A stretch of DNA of 24,058 nucleotides from an uncultured Bacteroidales bacterium (GTDB lineage Bacteria > Bacteroidota > Bacteroidia > Bacteroidales > WCHB1-69). The translations under genes and the position numbers were made by a program. Of the stretch, positions 8,801 through 15,136 are shown piece after piece (position 1 is the stretch's first letter; every line of letters begins with the position of its first letter). Below the pieces are notes generated by a model. It searched no databases. It was not told where the DNA came from and was given only the letters and a program-made list of their open reading frames with translations. The stretch covers positions 1-24,058 of the forward strand of contig CALDIA010000036.1 in the NCBI GenBank assembly GCA_937901455.1, in the 5' to 3' direction.

Positions 8801-9388
8801 CTGCAAAACTGGCAACAGTTGTTCCATGTCCTTTTTTTGTACCATCAGTATAAAACGGCTGAAGATCATAAGGGTCGTATGTACAAACAAATTTATTGGC
8901 TAAATCAGGATGATCGATGTCGAACCACGTGTCTATTATTGCAATTCTGACAGCAGTGTCACCTTTGGTGATATCCCATGCTGAATCTGCCATTATTGTC
9001 TTCAGATGCCATAGCCAATTTACAGAATCATTGTAGCAATACCACATATAATCAGATGGATCATAGAGCTCAACAAAGTCCCCATCAGATGGAAAATATA
9101 CATTCTCAATTTCGGAATTATTAGCAATAAGATTAATCTGCTCGTCAGTGGCAGATATTTCAAATAGCCTAAGAAGTGTATCGTTTCTTGAATAAGGGAA
9201 CACAGGTATTGGGCCCCTAAGGACAAAGCACTAGCAAAATTATAGAACTTTTCATTATGAAGAACTGCCTCGCCATTTGGTGTACGTTGGATTTCTTGAG
9301 GCTTGTTAAATAAAATCCAAGCCCGATATTCTTGAGCCGATAATACTGAACTGAGCAACAAAAAAATAATAACTATTAATTTTTTCAT
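5896..9388 (-). pseudogene. T9SS-secreted S8 subtilase with beta-helix-like region, broken by two frameshifts
   Basis: One gene is readable across three frames. A signal peptide (MKKLIVIIFLLLSSVLSAQ) starts at 9388. After codon 57 (9218) the frame shifts in the G/C run 9211-9217; it shifts again in the C7 run 8780-8786. Each site behaves like loss of one base, and adding one back gives continuous subtilase sequence. The triad is intact: Asp in RIAIIDTWFDIDHPDL, His in KKGHGTTVASF, Ser in YAGTSFSTPIVAG, plus oxyanion Asn in MPAGNGN. Then follow about 400 residues of right-handed-repeat-like sequence (IIVHPGGTLIVDGGTL, GTVILRNGAVIENAH) and a type A T9SS sorting domain (NVRPNPAYNSITV to IKVVKTKNL). 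The restored length is about 1165 aa. It may be a true pseudogene, a phase-variable gene or a sequencing artefact. It starts 7 bp after the upstream cargo gene. Confidence 0.85.
6150..6171. repeat. 22-bp perfect palindrome inside the subtilase coding region
   Basis: The sequence from GAGACGTTCC to GGAACGTCTC is its own reverse complement over 22 bp. On the coding strand it is read in frame as part of VETFHGTSLQ, just before the sorting domain. Similar GAGACGTTCC palindromes occur, in my recollection, as dispersed repeats in Bacteroidota genomes. Its copy number here is unknown. Confidence 0.8.
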
Positions 9389-9395
9389 GTCACTT

Positions 9396-10277
9396 TTATT
9401 TTTTAATTATTTTTTTTGTTTCTTGGGTGTCTTCTGTGATGACTCGTAGCAGGTATATTCCCTTGCTACAATTTGACATGTCAAAAGAAAATGTACGACT
9501 CATGTCTGCATCAAAGTTTGTGGAGAAGCAAAGAATTCCTGTTATGGAATATATAGCCAAATATCTAACCTTTTCCGGCAAAATGACATTGAAAATATTG
9601 GTTGTGGGATTTGGCCATATTAGCAAACTGTTTTTTTCTATCAGGTTTACATCATTGCCAAAATAGTTGCTGTTAAAAGAACAATTGACAAAGAGTGTGG
9701 TGTCAGGATAAGAATAGAATAGATTTTCCCCTTCGTGTTTGCATACAAAAAAGGTTGTTCCTTCTTCTTTAGGACAAAAGCCCCATGTGGGCCCTACACC
9801 TTCAATAAAACATCTTTTAAGTGTGATTTCAACGGAGGCATAAGAAGAAAAACCTATCACATCATCAAATCGAATGTGTTTTTTCCCATCCTCGTAATAT
9901 ACGCTATCCACTATTATGTTACGAGGCTGGGAGTATTCATCTTTCATTGTGAATGTGTCGCCCACATTCAGCGACAAATCCATTATGATGTACCTATCTT
10001 GTGTTTCCATGTCCTCAAAAAATAGTTTGTCGTTACTTTCGGACGAAAATAATTTCCCATAAGTCTTTGCATTATCATACGGTGTCCTCAATACAAGCAT
10101 GAAGGTATCCTCTGTCTCCCGAATGGCACAAATGGTATCCATCCAGAACGACCCCAACGACAAGCAAGGAATATTCCAACGGCACGTGTCGTCAGATAAC
10201 ACTGGATGATAATTGTCTTGTGAATACATATTGAAGGAAAGAAAGACAACTACCAATAATATAAATACTTTTTTCAT
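9396..10277 (-). CDS. Secreted T9SS cargo protein, otherwise unrecognised
   Basis: The product is 293 aa. It has a clear signal peptide (MKKVFILLVVVFLSFNMYSQ) and a type A T9SS C-terminal sorting domain from about residue 218: LLIWPNPTTNIFNVILPEKV, then YSITGI, CSKGIYLLRV and a lysine-rich end (TKKIIKK). Such proteins cross the outer membrane through T9SS and are usually trimmed and anchored to A-LPS or released. The central 190 residues match no family I recognise; they are rich in aromatic and acidic residues and contain six or seven cysteines, suggesting a disulfide-bonded extracellular domain. It is the first gene of the minus-strand run, 7 bp before the subtilase, and is as AT-rich as the subtilase 5' half. 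The two may be functionally linked, but that is inference from spacing only. Confidence 0.85.
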   Translation of the reverse strand: MKKVFILLVVVFLSFNMYSQDNYHPVLSDDTCRWNIPCLSLGSFWMDTICAIRETEDTFMLVLRTPYDNAKTYGKLFSSESNDKLFFEDMETQDRYIIMDLSLNVGDTFTMKDEYSQPRNIIVDSVYYEDGKKHIRFDDVIGFSSYASVEITLKRCFIEGVGPTWGFCPKEEGTTFFVCKHEGENLFYSYPDTTLFVNCSFNSNYFGNDVNLIEKNSLLIWPNPTTNIFNVILPEKVRYLAIYSITGILCFSTNFDADMSRTFSFDMSNCSKGIYLLRVITEDTQETKKIIKK

Positions 10278-10329
10278 CTCTTTTTGTATAGGGAACCTCT
10301 ATTTTTACATTTCCTCACCCCACACCTCC

Positions 10330-10345
10330 AGACCCTGCGAGGTCT
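10330..10345. repeat. Short imperfect palindrome (AGACC...GGTCT)
   Basis: AGACC and GGTCT face each other across CTGCGA, about 50 bp upstream of the cargo gene start at 10277. It resembles the short GC-rich palindromes scattered between Bacteroidota genes. It would form a weak hairpin in the 5' leader of the minus-strand transcript. Confidence 0.4.
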
Positions 10346-10359
10346 GTTTGACAAAACCT

Positions 10360-10461
10360 GAAGGAATGGCACCGCAAAGATAACATTTTCCCATTGGTTG
10401 ATGATGAAGCAACCAAGTTGACGGCGAAGGAATGGCACCGCAAAGATAACATTTTCCCATT
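10360..10461. repeat. Two perfect 36-bp direct repeats, 30 bp apart, each holding a promoter-like motif
   Basis: Copies lie at 10360-10395 and 10426-10461 and are identical over 36 bp (beginning GAAGGAATGGCACC, ending TTTTCCCATT). On the minus strand each contains TATCTTTG (10375-10382 and 10441-10448), a perfect TAnnTTTG -7 element, directed at the cargo gene at 10277. Neither has a clear TTG at 19-20 bp, although copy 2 has a T-rich tract there. The 453-bp gap 10278-10730 otherwise holds the palindrome at 10330, short hairpins (10603-10619; CCCCTcccgAGGGG near 10575) and the lipoprotein terminator. I see no gene in it. Confidence 0.85.
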
Positions 10462-10602
10462 ACAAAAAAAAACATGAATTCCAAAAATCATGACAATTAT
10501 GCCGAAATCGCAGCGTGGCCATGAGGGGTTTTCCGGACAAAAAGGCCCTTGCGGAGGGATTTAACATTAACAAGCCCCTCCCGAGGGGTTCGCGATTGGA
10601 GT

Positions 10603-10619
10603 AACAGCTTTTAGCTGTT
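10603..10619. other. Short hairpin, possible weak terminator
   Basis: AACAGCT and AGCTGTT form a 7-bp perfect stem around a TTT loop. It lacks a convincing T run, so termination is uncertain. It sits between the lipoprotein terminator and the 36-bp repeats. Confidence 0.3.
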
Positions 10620-10638
10620 TTGAGTTAGCTGTTGACAT

Positions 10639-10670
10639 AAAAAAAAGGCTTACCCGAAGTTGGGAAAGCC
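10639..10670 (-). terminator. Intrinsic terminator of the lipoprotein gene
   Basis: On the minus strand GGCTT-T-CCC pairs with GGG-T-AAGCC around a six-base loop (10647-10670), followed by eight T residues (10639-10646). It lies about 60 bp after the stop of the lipoprotein gene at 10731. Confidence 0.85.
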
Positions 10671-10730
10671 CTAAAGTTAAACAAACGCAATACGGAGATT
10701 GCGGCACTCGTGTTTTACAAGGTGGCAGGA

Positions 10731-11183
10731 CTATTTGCCGCCGTTGAACTCAATGATCTTGATGTAGGTGTTCAGCACATCGCCCAGCAGGGATACTTTG
10801 TATTGAATAATCAAATTCAGGTTGTTATTGCTGTCAAATGTAGCCACCACTTCAACATTCTGGATTTGTTCAGTGGCGGTGTCTATGTAACTACTGCCAC
10901 CGGCAATAGAGGAAAGGATGGTATTCATGTACTCCACATTGTCACTGTTGGCTTTGTACACGCCAGAGGTGTAATAGTCTAACGGCAGACAAGCATAGAG
11001 CAACAGCCCGTTGGTGGACAGGGGGTTTTGAGTCAGTCTGACAGAGCCCTGCTTGGTAGTATTGTTAGAGATGAAATTGAATGTGCCCGTATATTTACCG
11101 GCATATTGGGCAGCTTCATTGTTAGTACATGCTGCAAAGCCCAGAATCAAGAGCATGATTAGAGGGAAAAGTGTCTTTTTCAT
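10731..11183 (-). CDS. Small lipoprotein, unrecognised
   Basis: The product is 150 aa. A type II signal peptide ends in a lipobox (MKKTLFPLIMLLILGFAACTNN, acylated Cys19). The following serine/asparagine-poor but charged start (TNNEAAQYAG) does not show the classic S-D-D-D surface-export signal. The mature part is beta-rich, with YAGKYTGTFNFISNNTTKQG resembling the first strands of small lipocalin-like or calycin lipoproteins of Bacteroidota, and ends YIKIIEFNGGK. No family can be named with confidence. The gene is transcribed alone, with a strong promoter match at 11244-11274 and an intrinsic terminator at 10639-10670. Confidence 0.8.
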   Translation of the reverse strand: MKKTLFPLIMLLILGFAACTNNEAAQYAGKYTGTFNFISNNTTKQGSVRLTQNPLSTNGLLLYACLPLDYYTSGVYKANSDNVEYMNTILSSIAGGSSYIDTATEQIQNVEVVATFDSNNNLNLIIQYKVSLLGDVLNTYIKIIEFNGGK

Positions 11184-11243
11184 AGTAAGATGATTTTATG
11201 AATATTAAAACTAATTTTTATTTCTGTATCAACAAAGAAGTGG

Positions 11244-11274
11244 CAAAAATAAAAAAAATATGAAAAGGGTTCAA
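11244..11274 (-). promoter_or_regulatory. Promoter of the lipoprotein gene (TTG-N20-TATTTTTG)
   Basis: The minus strand reads TTG (11272-11274), 20 bp, then TATTTTTG (11244-11251), a full match to the Bacteroidetes housekeeping promoter. Initiation near 11237 would give a leader of about 55 nt before the ATG at 11183. Confidence 0.7.
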
Positions 11275-11292
11275 CAAAAATTGTCGCAATAA

Positions 11293-11460
11293 TTATGAAT
11301 TAAACGAATAGGCGTTCACTTGATACTTATGTTCCTTCAAAGTCGAAACCAGATAGTTGGGAACACCGGGAATAGCTTTGATGAAGGTTCAAGTGTATCA
11401 GCAAACTCAAACATGGCGGAAAGGCCTAAAGCACATTCTGTTACGGTTTGCATCTTGTAA
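11293..11460 (-). pseudogene. Possible 3' remnant of a degraded gene
   Basis: The minus strand reads protein-like sequence in two frames: MQTVTECALGLSAMFEFADT (about 11400-11460), then after a shift near 11386-11390, FIKAIPGVPNYLVSTLKEHK and onward to a stop at 11293-11295. Both parts look like a real C-terminus rather than random translation, but I do not recognise the family and no start or upstream portion is visible. It occupies most of the gap 11184-11634, which otherwise holds the lipoprotein promoter and the porQ promoter motif. Confidence 0.3.
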
Positions 11461-11616
11461 GGGGCTATTGAAAGGTATAAATGAATAAAATATACTGATT
11501 TTTGACTATTACTAATCAAGCATTTGATTCAGGTTGGATTTTTTGTCATGTGCTAAGGTAGGGGCATACATTTTTAATATACTGATATTTTTCACCGATG
11601 GTTATCTCATTTTTAT

Positions 11617-11624
11617 TATTTTTG
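11617..11624 (+). promoter_or_regulatory. -7 element for porQ, very close to the start codon
   Basis: TATTTTTG matches TAnnTTTG and ends 10 bp before the porQ ATG, which predicts a nearly leaderless transcript. No TTG is found at the -33 position. Confidence 0.4.
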
Positions 11625-11634
11625 CATCGTTTTT

Positions 11635-12750
11635 ATGAGAAGATATTCAGCCCACATAATAGGAGTTTTGATACTAACCCTGATAGGTGGTCAGTTGTGT
11701 GCGCAAACAGGCGGAAGAAGTGTGTATAACTTCTTGAGTTATGGTTATGCCTCCCGAATCACAGCCTTGGGTAGCGGTCTGATCTCCGTATATGACGATG
11801 ACCCCACGCTGCTGATGGTGAATCCCTCTCTCATTGGGGTGCGGCATCATAATACATTGTCGCTGGATTTCACTAACTACTTTGCCAGTACTAACTATGC
11901 TGCGGCACTCTACTCCTACACATTCCCCAAGGCGGGTAGTTTTGCCATTGATGCCCGCTACGTGAATTACGGCAAGTTTATCGGAACGGATGAGACTGGG
12001 GCGGAGACGGGTAACTTCTCGGTTAACGACTTGGCGCTTTCTGTAGGCTGGGGCCGCGAATTGAGTCCCCATTTCACCATCGGTGCAGCACTGAAGCTTA
12101 TCTACTGCGGCTATGAGTCATACCACTCCTTCGGCATTGCCGCCGATGTGGCCGGCAGCTACTTCAATACTGAGAATAGACTATCGCTTACCCTGTTAGC
12201 CAAGAATATCGGCACGGAAATAAAACCCTTCTACCCCGGAAACCTTGAACGCCTGCCCTTTGATTTACAATTCGCTCTTTCACAACGGCTGGCATACGTG
12301 CCCATCCGTTATCACATATCCTTGCATTCTCTTTACCGGTGGAATATGAACTATTATGGGGCCGACAATCCTTTCATGGAGACGGATGCTCTGACCAACA
12401 CACTCATCTATCCTTCCAAAGTGTCGCAATTCTTTGATAACTTCTTCCGTCATATCATATTCGGGATAGAGATAGAACCTTCCAAATACTTCTCCATACA
12501 GTTAGCATACAACCACAACATACATCAGGAGATGAAAGTGTTGTCTCGGCACTCCATGGCGGGTTTCTCATATGGCTTCATGCTGAATATCAAGGGCCTG
12601 CGATTTGGCTTCTCCCGCCTGCAGTACGCCCCTGGCGCATCTCCAAACTGTATTAACCTGTCGCTTAACTTTGAAGAGATGTCCAAATGGAAAAAGAACA
12701 ATAAACCCCAAAAGTTAGAAAGGGTTGAGAGCTTTGCCCCAGCCTACTAA
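11635..12750 (+). CDS. porQ: Type IX secretion system protein PorQ
   Basis: The product is 371 aa, typical for PorQ. A signal peptide (residues 1-23, ending GGQLCAQ) is followed by GGRSVYNFLSYGYASRITAL and LISVYDDDPTLLMVNPSLIG, the family's characteristic start. The remainder is alternating beta-strands of an outer-membrane barrel, ending with aromatic/charged sequence. PorQ is an outer-membrane T9SS component that works with PorU, PorV and PorZ in the attachment complex processing sorting domains. It is consistent with the two sorting-domain proteins in this window. It is followed after 13 bp by queF on the same strand, probably as one transcript. Confidence 0.9.
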   Translation: MRRYSAHIIGVLILTLIGGQLCAQTGGRSVYNFLSYGYASRITALGSGLISVYDDDPTLLMVNPSLIGVRHHNTLSLDFTNYFASTNYAAALYSYTFPKAGSFAIDARYVNYGKFIGTDETGAETGNFSVNDLALSVGWGRELSPHFTIGAALKLIYCGYESYHSFGIAADVAGSYFNTENRLSLTLLAKNIGTEIKPFYPGNLERLPFDLQFALSQRLAYVPIRYHISLHSLYRWNMNYYGADNPFMETDALTNTLIYPSKVSQFFDNFFRHIIFGIEIEPSKYFSIQLAYNHNIHQEMKVLSRHSMAGFSYGFMLNIKGLRFGFSRLQYAPGASPNCINLSLNFEEMSKWKKNNKPQKLERVESFAPAY

Positions 12751-12763
12751 ATCAAGAGAACGT

Positions 12764-13234
12764 ATGCCCAGAAACAGTGAAGAATTGAAGGGAGTCACCC
12801 TATTAGGCAATCAACAGACACAATATTCCTACGATTACACCCCTGAAGTGTTGGAAACTTTCGACAACAAACACCCTGAACGGGACTACTTGGTGACACT
12901 GGACTGTCCTGAGTTTACCTCATTGTGCCCCAAGACCGGTCAGCCTGACTTTGGTCACATCATTATCCGCTATATTCCTCGCGTCCGCATGGTGGAGAGC
13001 AAGAGTCTCAAACTGTATCTGTTCAGTTTCCGCAATCATGGCGACTTTCATGAGGATTGTGTCAATATCATCATGAAAGATCTGGTGAAGCTGATGGACC
13101 CAAAGTATATAGAGGTGGAGGGAATCTTCAATCCTCGCGGGGGGATTTCCATATTGCCCTTTGCCAACTATGGCGATGCCGATCATCAAACGATGGTCAA
13201 GGAGCGGATTATGTTTAACATGCAAAATCGGTAG
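12764..13234 (+). CDS. queF: NADPH-dependent 7-cyano-7-deazaguanine reductase QueF
   Basis: The product is 156 aa, the short single-domain (Bacillus-type) form. I use the ATG at 12764, 13 bp after the porQ stop; an earlier in-frame start would overlap porQ. The active site is visible: the nucleophilic Cys in FTSLCPKTGQPDFG with the following Asp, the substrate loop ESKSLKLYLFSFRNHG and DFHEDCVN. It reduces the nitrile of preQ0 to preQ1, the last step before insertion into tRNA. Its presence argues that this pathway feeds queuosine rather than archaeosine-like or deazaguanine DNA modification. Confidence 0.96.
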   Translation: MPRNSEELKGVTLLGNQQTQYSYDYTPEVLETFDNKHPERDYLVTLDCPEFTSLCPKTGQPDFGHIIIRYIPRVRMVESKSLKLYLFSFRNHGDFHEDCVNIIMKDLVKLMDPKYIEVEGIFNPRGGISILPFANYGDADHQTMVKERIMFNMQNR

Positions 13235-13237
13235 GCG

Positions 13238-13900
13238 ATGGCAAAAGATGCAGTGATCATCCTTTCTGGAGGTATGGATTCTACCACGATGTTGTACGAG
13301 TTCCGTGACGAGATAGCAATGGCCATCACGTTTGATTATGGTTCCACCCAGAATGGCCGCGAGCGCCAGTGTGCCATCACCCACTGCCAGCGATTGCATA
13401 TTCCTCATATAACCATTCCCTTGGCATTCATTCGCCAATATTTCAAAAGCACCTTGCTGATGACCGCTGATGACATTCCGGAGGGCAATTACAATGATGA
13501 AAATATGAAGTCCACGGTGGTGCCTTTCCGCAATGGCATCATGTTGGCCGTGGCTTGTGGAATAGCGGAAAGCAACGGACTGAAGCGCGTGATGATTGCC
13601 AACCATGCCGGCGACCATGCCATCTATCCCGACTGTCGCCCCGGCTTTGTACACGCTATGAATGAAGCAATGCAACAAGGCACCTATGAACATGTCGCCG
13701 TCTATGCACCCTATACCAATATAGATAAGATTGAGATTGCCCGTCATGGCAAAGCACTCGGTATTAACTATGCGGAGACCTACTCATGCTACAAGGGAGG
13801 AGAGCACCATTGCGGCAAATGCGGTACCTGCCGAGAACGACGAATGGCACTCGCCACCGCCGGCATTCCCGACACCACCGTGTATGATTTGGAACCTTGA
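13238..13900 (+). CDS. queC: 7-cyano-7-deazaguanine synthase QueC
   Basis: The product is 220 aa, full length. The PP-loop ATP-binding motif SGGMDSTT is at residues 10-17, the conserved VPFRNGIML is in the middle, and the C-terminal zinc site is CYKGGEHHCGKCGTCRER with four cysteines. It converts 7-carboxy-7-deazaguanine to preQ0 using ATP and ammonia. It starts 3 bp after the queF stop, so the two are translationally close. Confidence 0.97.
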   Translation: MAKDAVIILSGGMDSTTMLYEFRDEIAMAITFDYGSTQNGRERQCAITHCQRLHIPHITIPLAFIRQYFKSTLLMTADDIPEGNYNDENMKSTVVPFRNGIMLAVACGIAESNGLKRVMIANHAGDHAIYPDCRPGFVHAMNEAMQQGTYEHVAVYAPYTNIDKIEIARHGKALGINYAETYSCYKGGEHHCGKCGTCRERRMALATAGIPDTTVYDLEP

Positions 13901-13962
13901 CTATTAACAACAGTCACTTATTCCATCTCGAATTTTCACTTTAAAGTCTAATAATTTAATAG

Positions 13963-13994
13963 TTTAACAACTTAATAATTTAACAACTTAATAA
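13963..13994. repeat. Two tandem copies of a 16-bp AT-rich unit
   Basis: TTTAACAACTTAATAA occurs twice in perfect tandem in the 100-bp gap between queC and queD, ending 6 bp before the queD ATG. Such AT-rich repeats are common between Bacteroidota genes; no promoter motif is visible. Confidence 0.8.
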
Positions 13995-14000
13995 TAATCA

Positions 14001-14351
14001 ATGTATTACGTTAGAAAAACCCTCGAAATATCTTCATGTCACCAGCTCTATCTCGATTATGAGAGCAAATGTGAAAACCTGCATGGCCATAATTGGATTG
14101 TTAAGGTCTATTGCCGAGCTAAAGAATTGGATTCTAACGGTATGGTGTGCGATTTTACGGAGATTAAACGTCTTATCCATAATAAGATAGACCATAAAAA
14201 CCTGAATGAGGTTTTGGATTTCAATCCGACCGCTGAGAATCTGGCCCGCTGGATTGTAGAAACAGTGCCCAACTGCTATCGAGCTGATGTTTGGGAGTCG
14301 CGTGACAACAAAGCCTGTTATATTGCGGACGATGCGCCACAGAACTTTTAG
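14001..14351 (+). CDS. queD: 6-carboxytetrahydropterin synthase QueD
   Basis: The product is 116 aa, the usual QueD length. Zinc-binding histidines are in SCHQLYL and NLHGHNW; the catalytic Cys is in ESKCENLHGH; DHKNLNE and NPTAENLARWI complete the 6-pyruvoyl-tetrahydropterin-synthase family pattern. It converts dihydroneopterin triphosphate to 6-carboxytetrahydropterin. Its ATG follows the tandem AT-rich repeats, and it ends 2 bp before queE. Confidence 0.96.
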   Translation: MYYVRKTLEISSCHQLYLDYESKCENLHGHNWIVKVYCRAKELDSNGMVCDFTEIKRLIHNKIDHKNLNEVLDFNPTAENLARWIVETVPNCYRADVWESRDNKACYIADDAPQNF

Positions 14352-14353
14352 AC

Positions 14354-14944
14354 ATGTATCGTATTAACGAGATATTCTATTCCTTGCAAGGCGAGGGGTT
14401 TTATAGTGGTACGCCCGCGGTTTTTGTGCGTTTCAGTGGTTGCAATTTGCACTGCCATTTTTGTGACACCGACCACCGGGAAGGACGGATGATGGCAGCC
14501 GAACAGATTGTGGCGGAGGTGCGTAGTCTGCCTCGCACATCGTTGCTTGTTCTGACGGGCGGTGAACCCTCCCTCTTCATCGATGAGGCGCTCGTGTCGC
14601 GGCTGAAGCACGACACTGGCATGCTGGTTGCGGTTGAGACGAATGGCACGCGCCCCTTGCCCACCGCGGTGGACTGGGTGACATTATCCCCCAAAGATGC
14701 TTTTGAAGGCGGTGATGCGGAGCCTTGTCTTCTGCATACTTGCAATGAGCTCAAGGTGGTCTATACGGGCCAGGATCTATCGCAGTATAATCACATCCAA
14801 ACCCACCATCGCTTTCTCCAACCTTGCTATTCATCCATTCCTGAACGGTGCGAGCAAAACCTTCGCGCTTGTGTTCAAGCCGTGCTACACAACCCACAAT
14901 GGCGCCTCTCCCTCCAAATCCATCGAATTCTCGGCCTTCCGTAG
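14354..14944 (+). CDS. queE: 7-carboxy-7-deazaguanine synthase QueE (radical SAM)
   Basis: The product is 196 aa. It starts YRINEIFYSLQGEG, the QueE signature, and carries the radical SAM cluster motif CNLHCHFC (CX3CX2C). LTGGEPSL, VETNGT and LSPK follow in order. It rearranges 6-carboxytetrahydropterin to 7-carboxy-7-deazaguanine. It sits 2 bp after queD and closes the porQ-que run; the thiamine riboswitch promoter begins about 40 bp later. Confidence 0.96.
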   Translation: MYRINEIFYSLQGEGFYSGTPAVFVRFSGCNLHCHFCDTDHREGRMMAAEQIVAEVRSLPRTSLLVLTGGEPSLFIDEALVSRLKHDTGMLVAVETNGTRPLPTAVDWVTLSPKDAFEGGDAEPCLLHTCNELKVVYTGQDLSQYNHIQTHHRFLQPCYSSIPERCEQNLRACVQAVLHNPQWRLSLQIHRILGLP

Positions 14945-14985
14945 CCCCAGCCAACAGGTAATAGCCAACGTATCGAAAAATTGTC

Positions 14986-14993
14986 TATCTTTG
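14986..14993 (+). promoter_or_regulatory. -7 element upstream of the TPP riboswitch
   Basis: TATCTTTG is a perfect TAnnTTTG match. Initiation about 6 bp downstream would start the transcript at the base of the riboswitch P1 stem. No good -33 TTG is present. Confidence 0.55.
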
Positions 14994-14998
14994 CCGCC

Positions 14999-15078
14999 GT
15001 TTTGAAAGGGGTGCCTTCCGAGGCTGAGATCAGACCCGTTGAACCTGATGCGGATAATGCCGCCGTAGGGAGATAAAC
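14999..15078 (+). promoter_or_regulatory. TPP (THI-element) riboswitch
   Basis: The conserved core is nearly complete: GGGGTGCC (15008-15015), GGCTGAGA (15022-15029), ACCCGTTGAACCTGAT (15034-15049), GGATAATGCC and CGTAGGGA (15064-15071). GTTT at 14999-15002 can pair with AAAC at 15075-15078 as P1. It senses thiamine pyrophosphate and, in this family, represses the downstream gene when thiamine is plentiful. The regulated gene is the TonB-dependent receptor starting at 15137. Confidence 0.95.
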
Positions 15079-15136
15079 AACGTCCTCTAATCCCTCTTTC
15101 AGTATTGTTTCATTAATAACCAAAACTGTTAGAGCA

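Noticed and set aside
10360..10461. Possible two-repeat CRISPR (36-bp repeat, 30-bp spacer sizes)
   Set aside because: Only two units, no cas genes nearby, no dyad symmetry in the repeat, and it contains a promoter motif. Sizes alone are coincidental evidence.
11674..12072. 132-codon minus-strand frame
   Set aside because: Antisense to porQ, whose signal peptide and family motifs are clear.
12750..12764. preQ1 riboswitch ahead of queF
   Set aside because: Only 13 bp separate porQ and queF, and I find no preQ1 aptamer motif before porQ or queD either.
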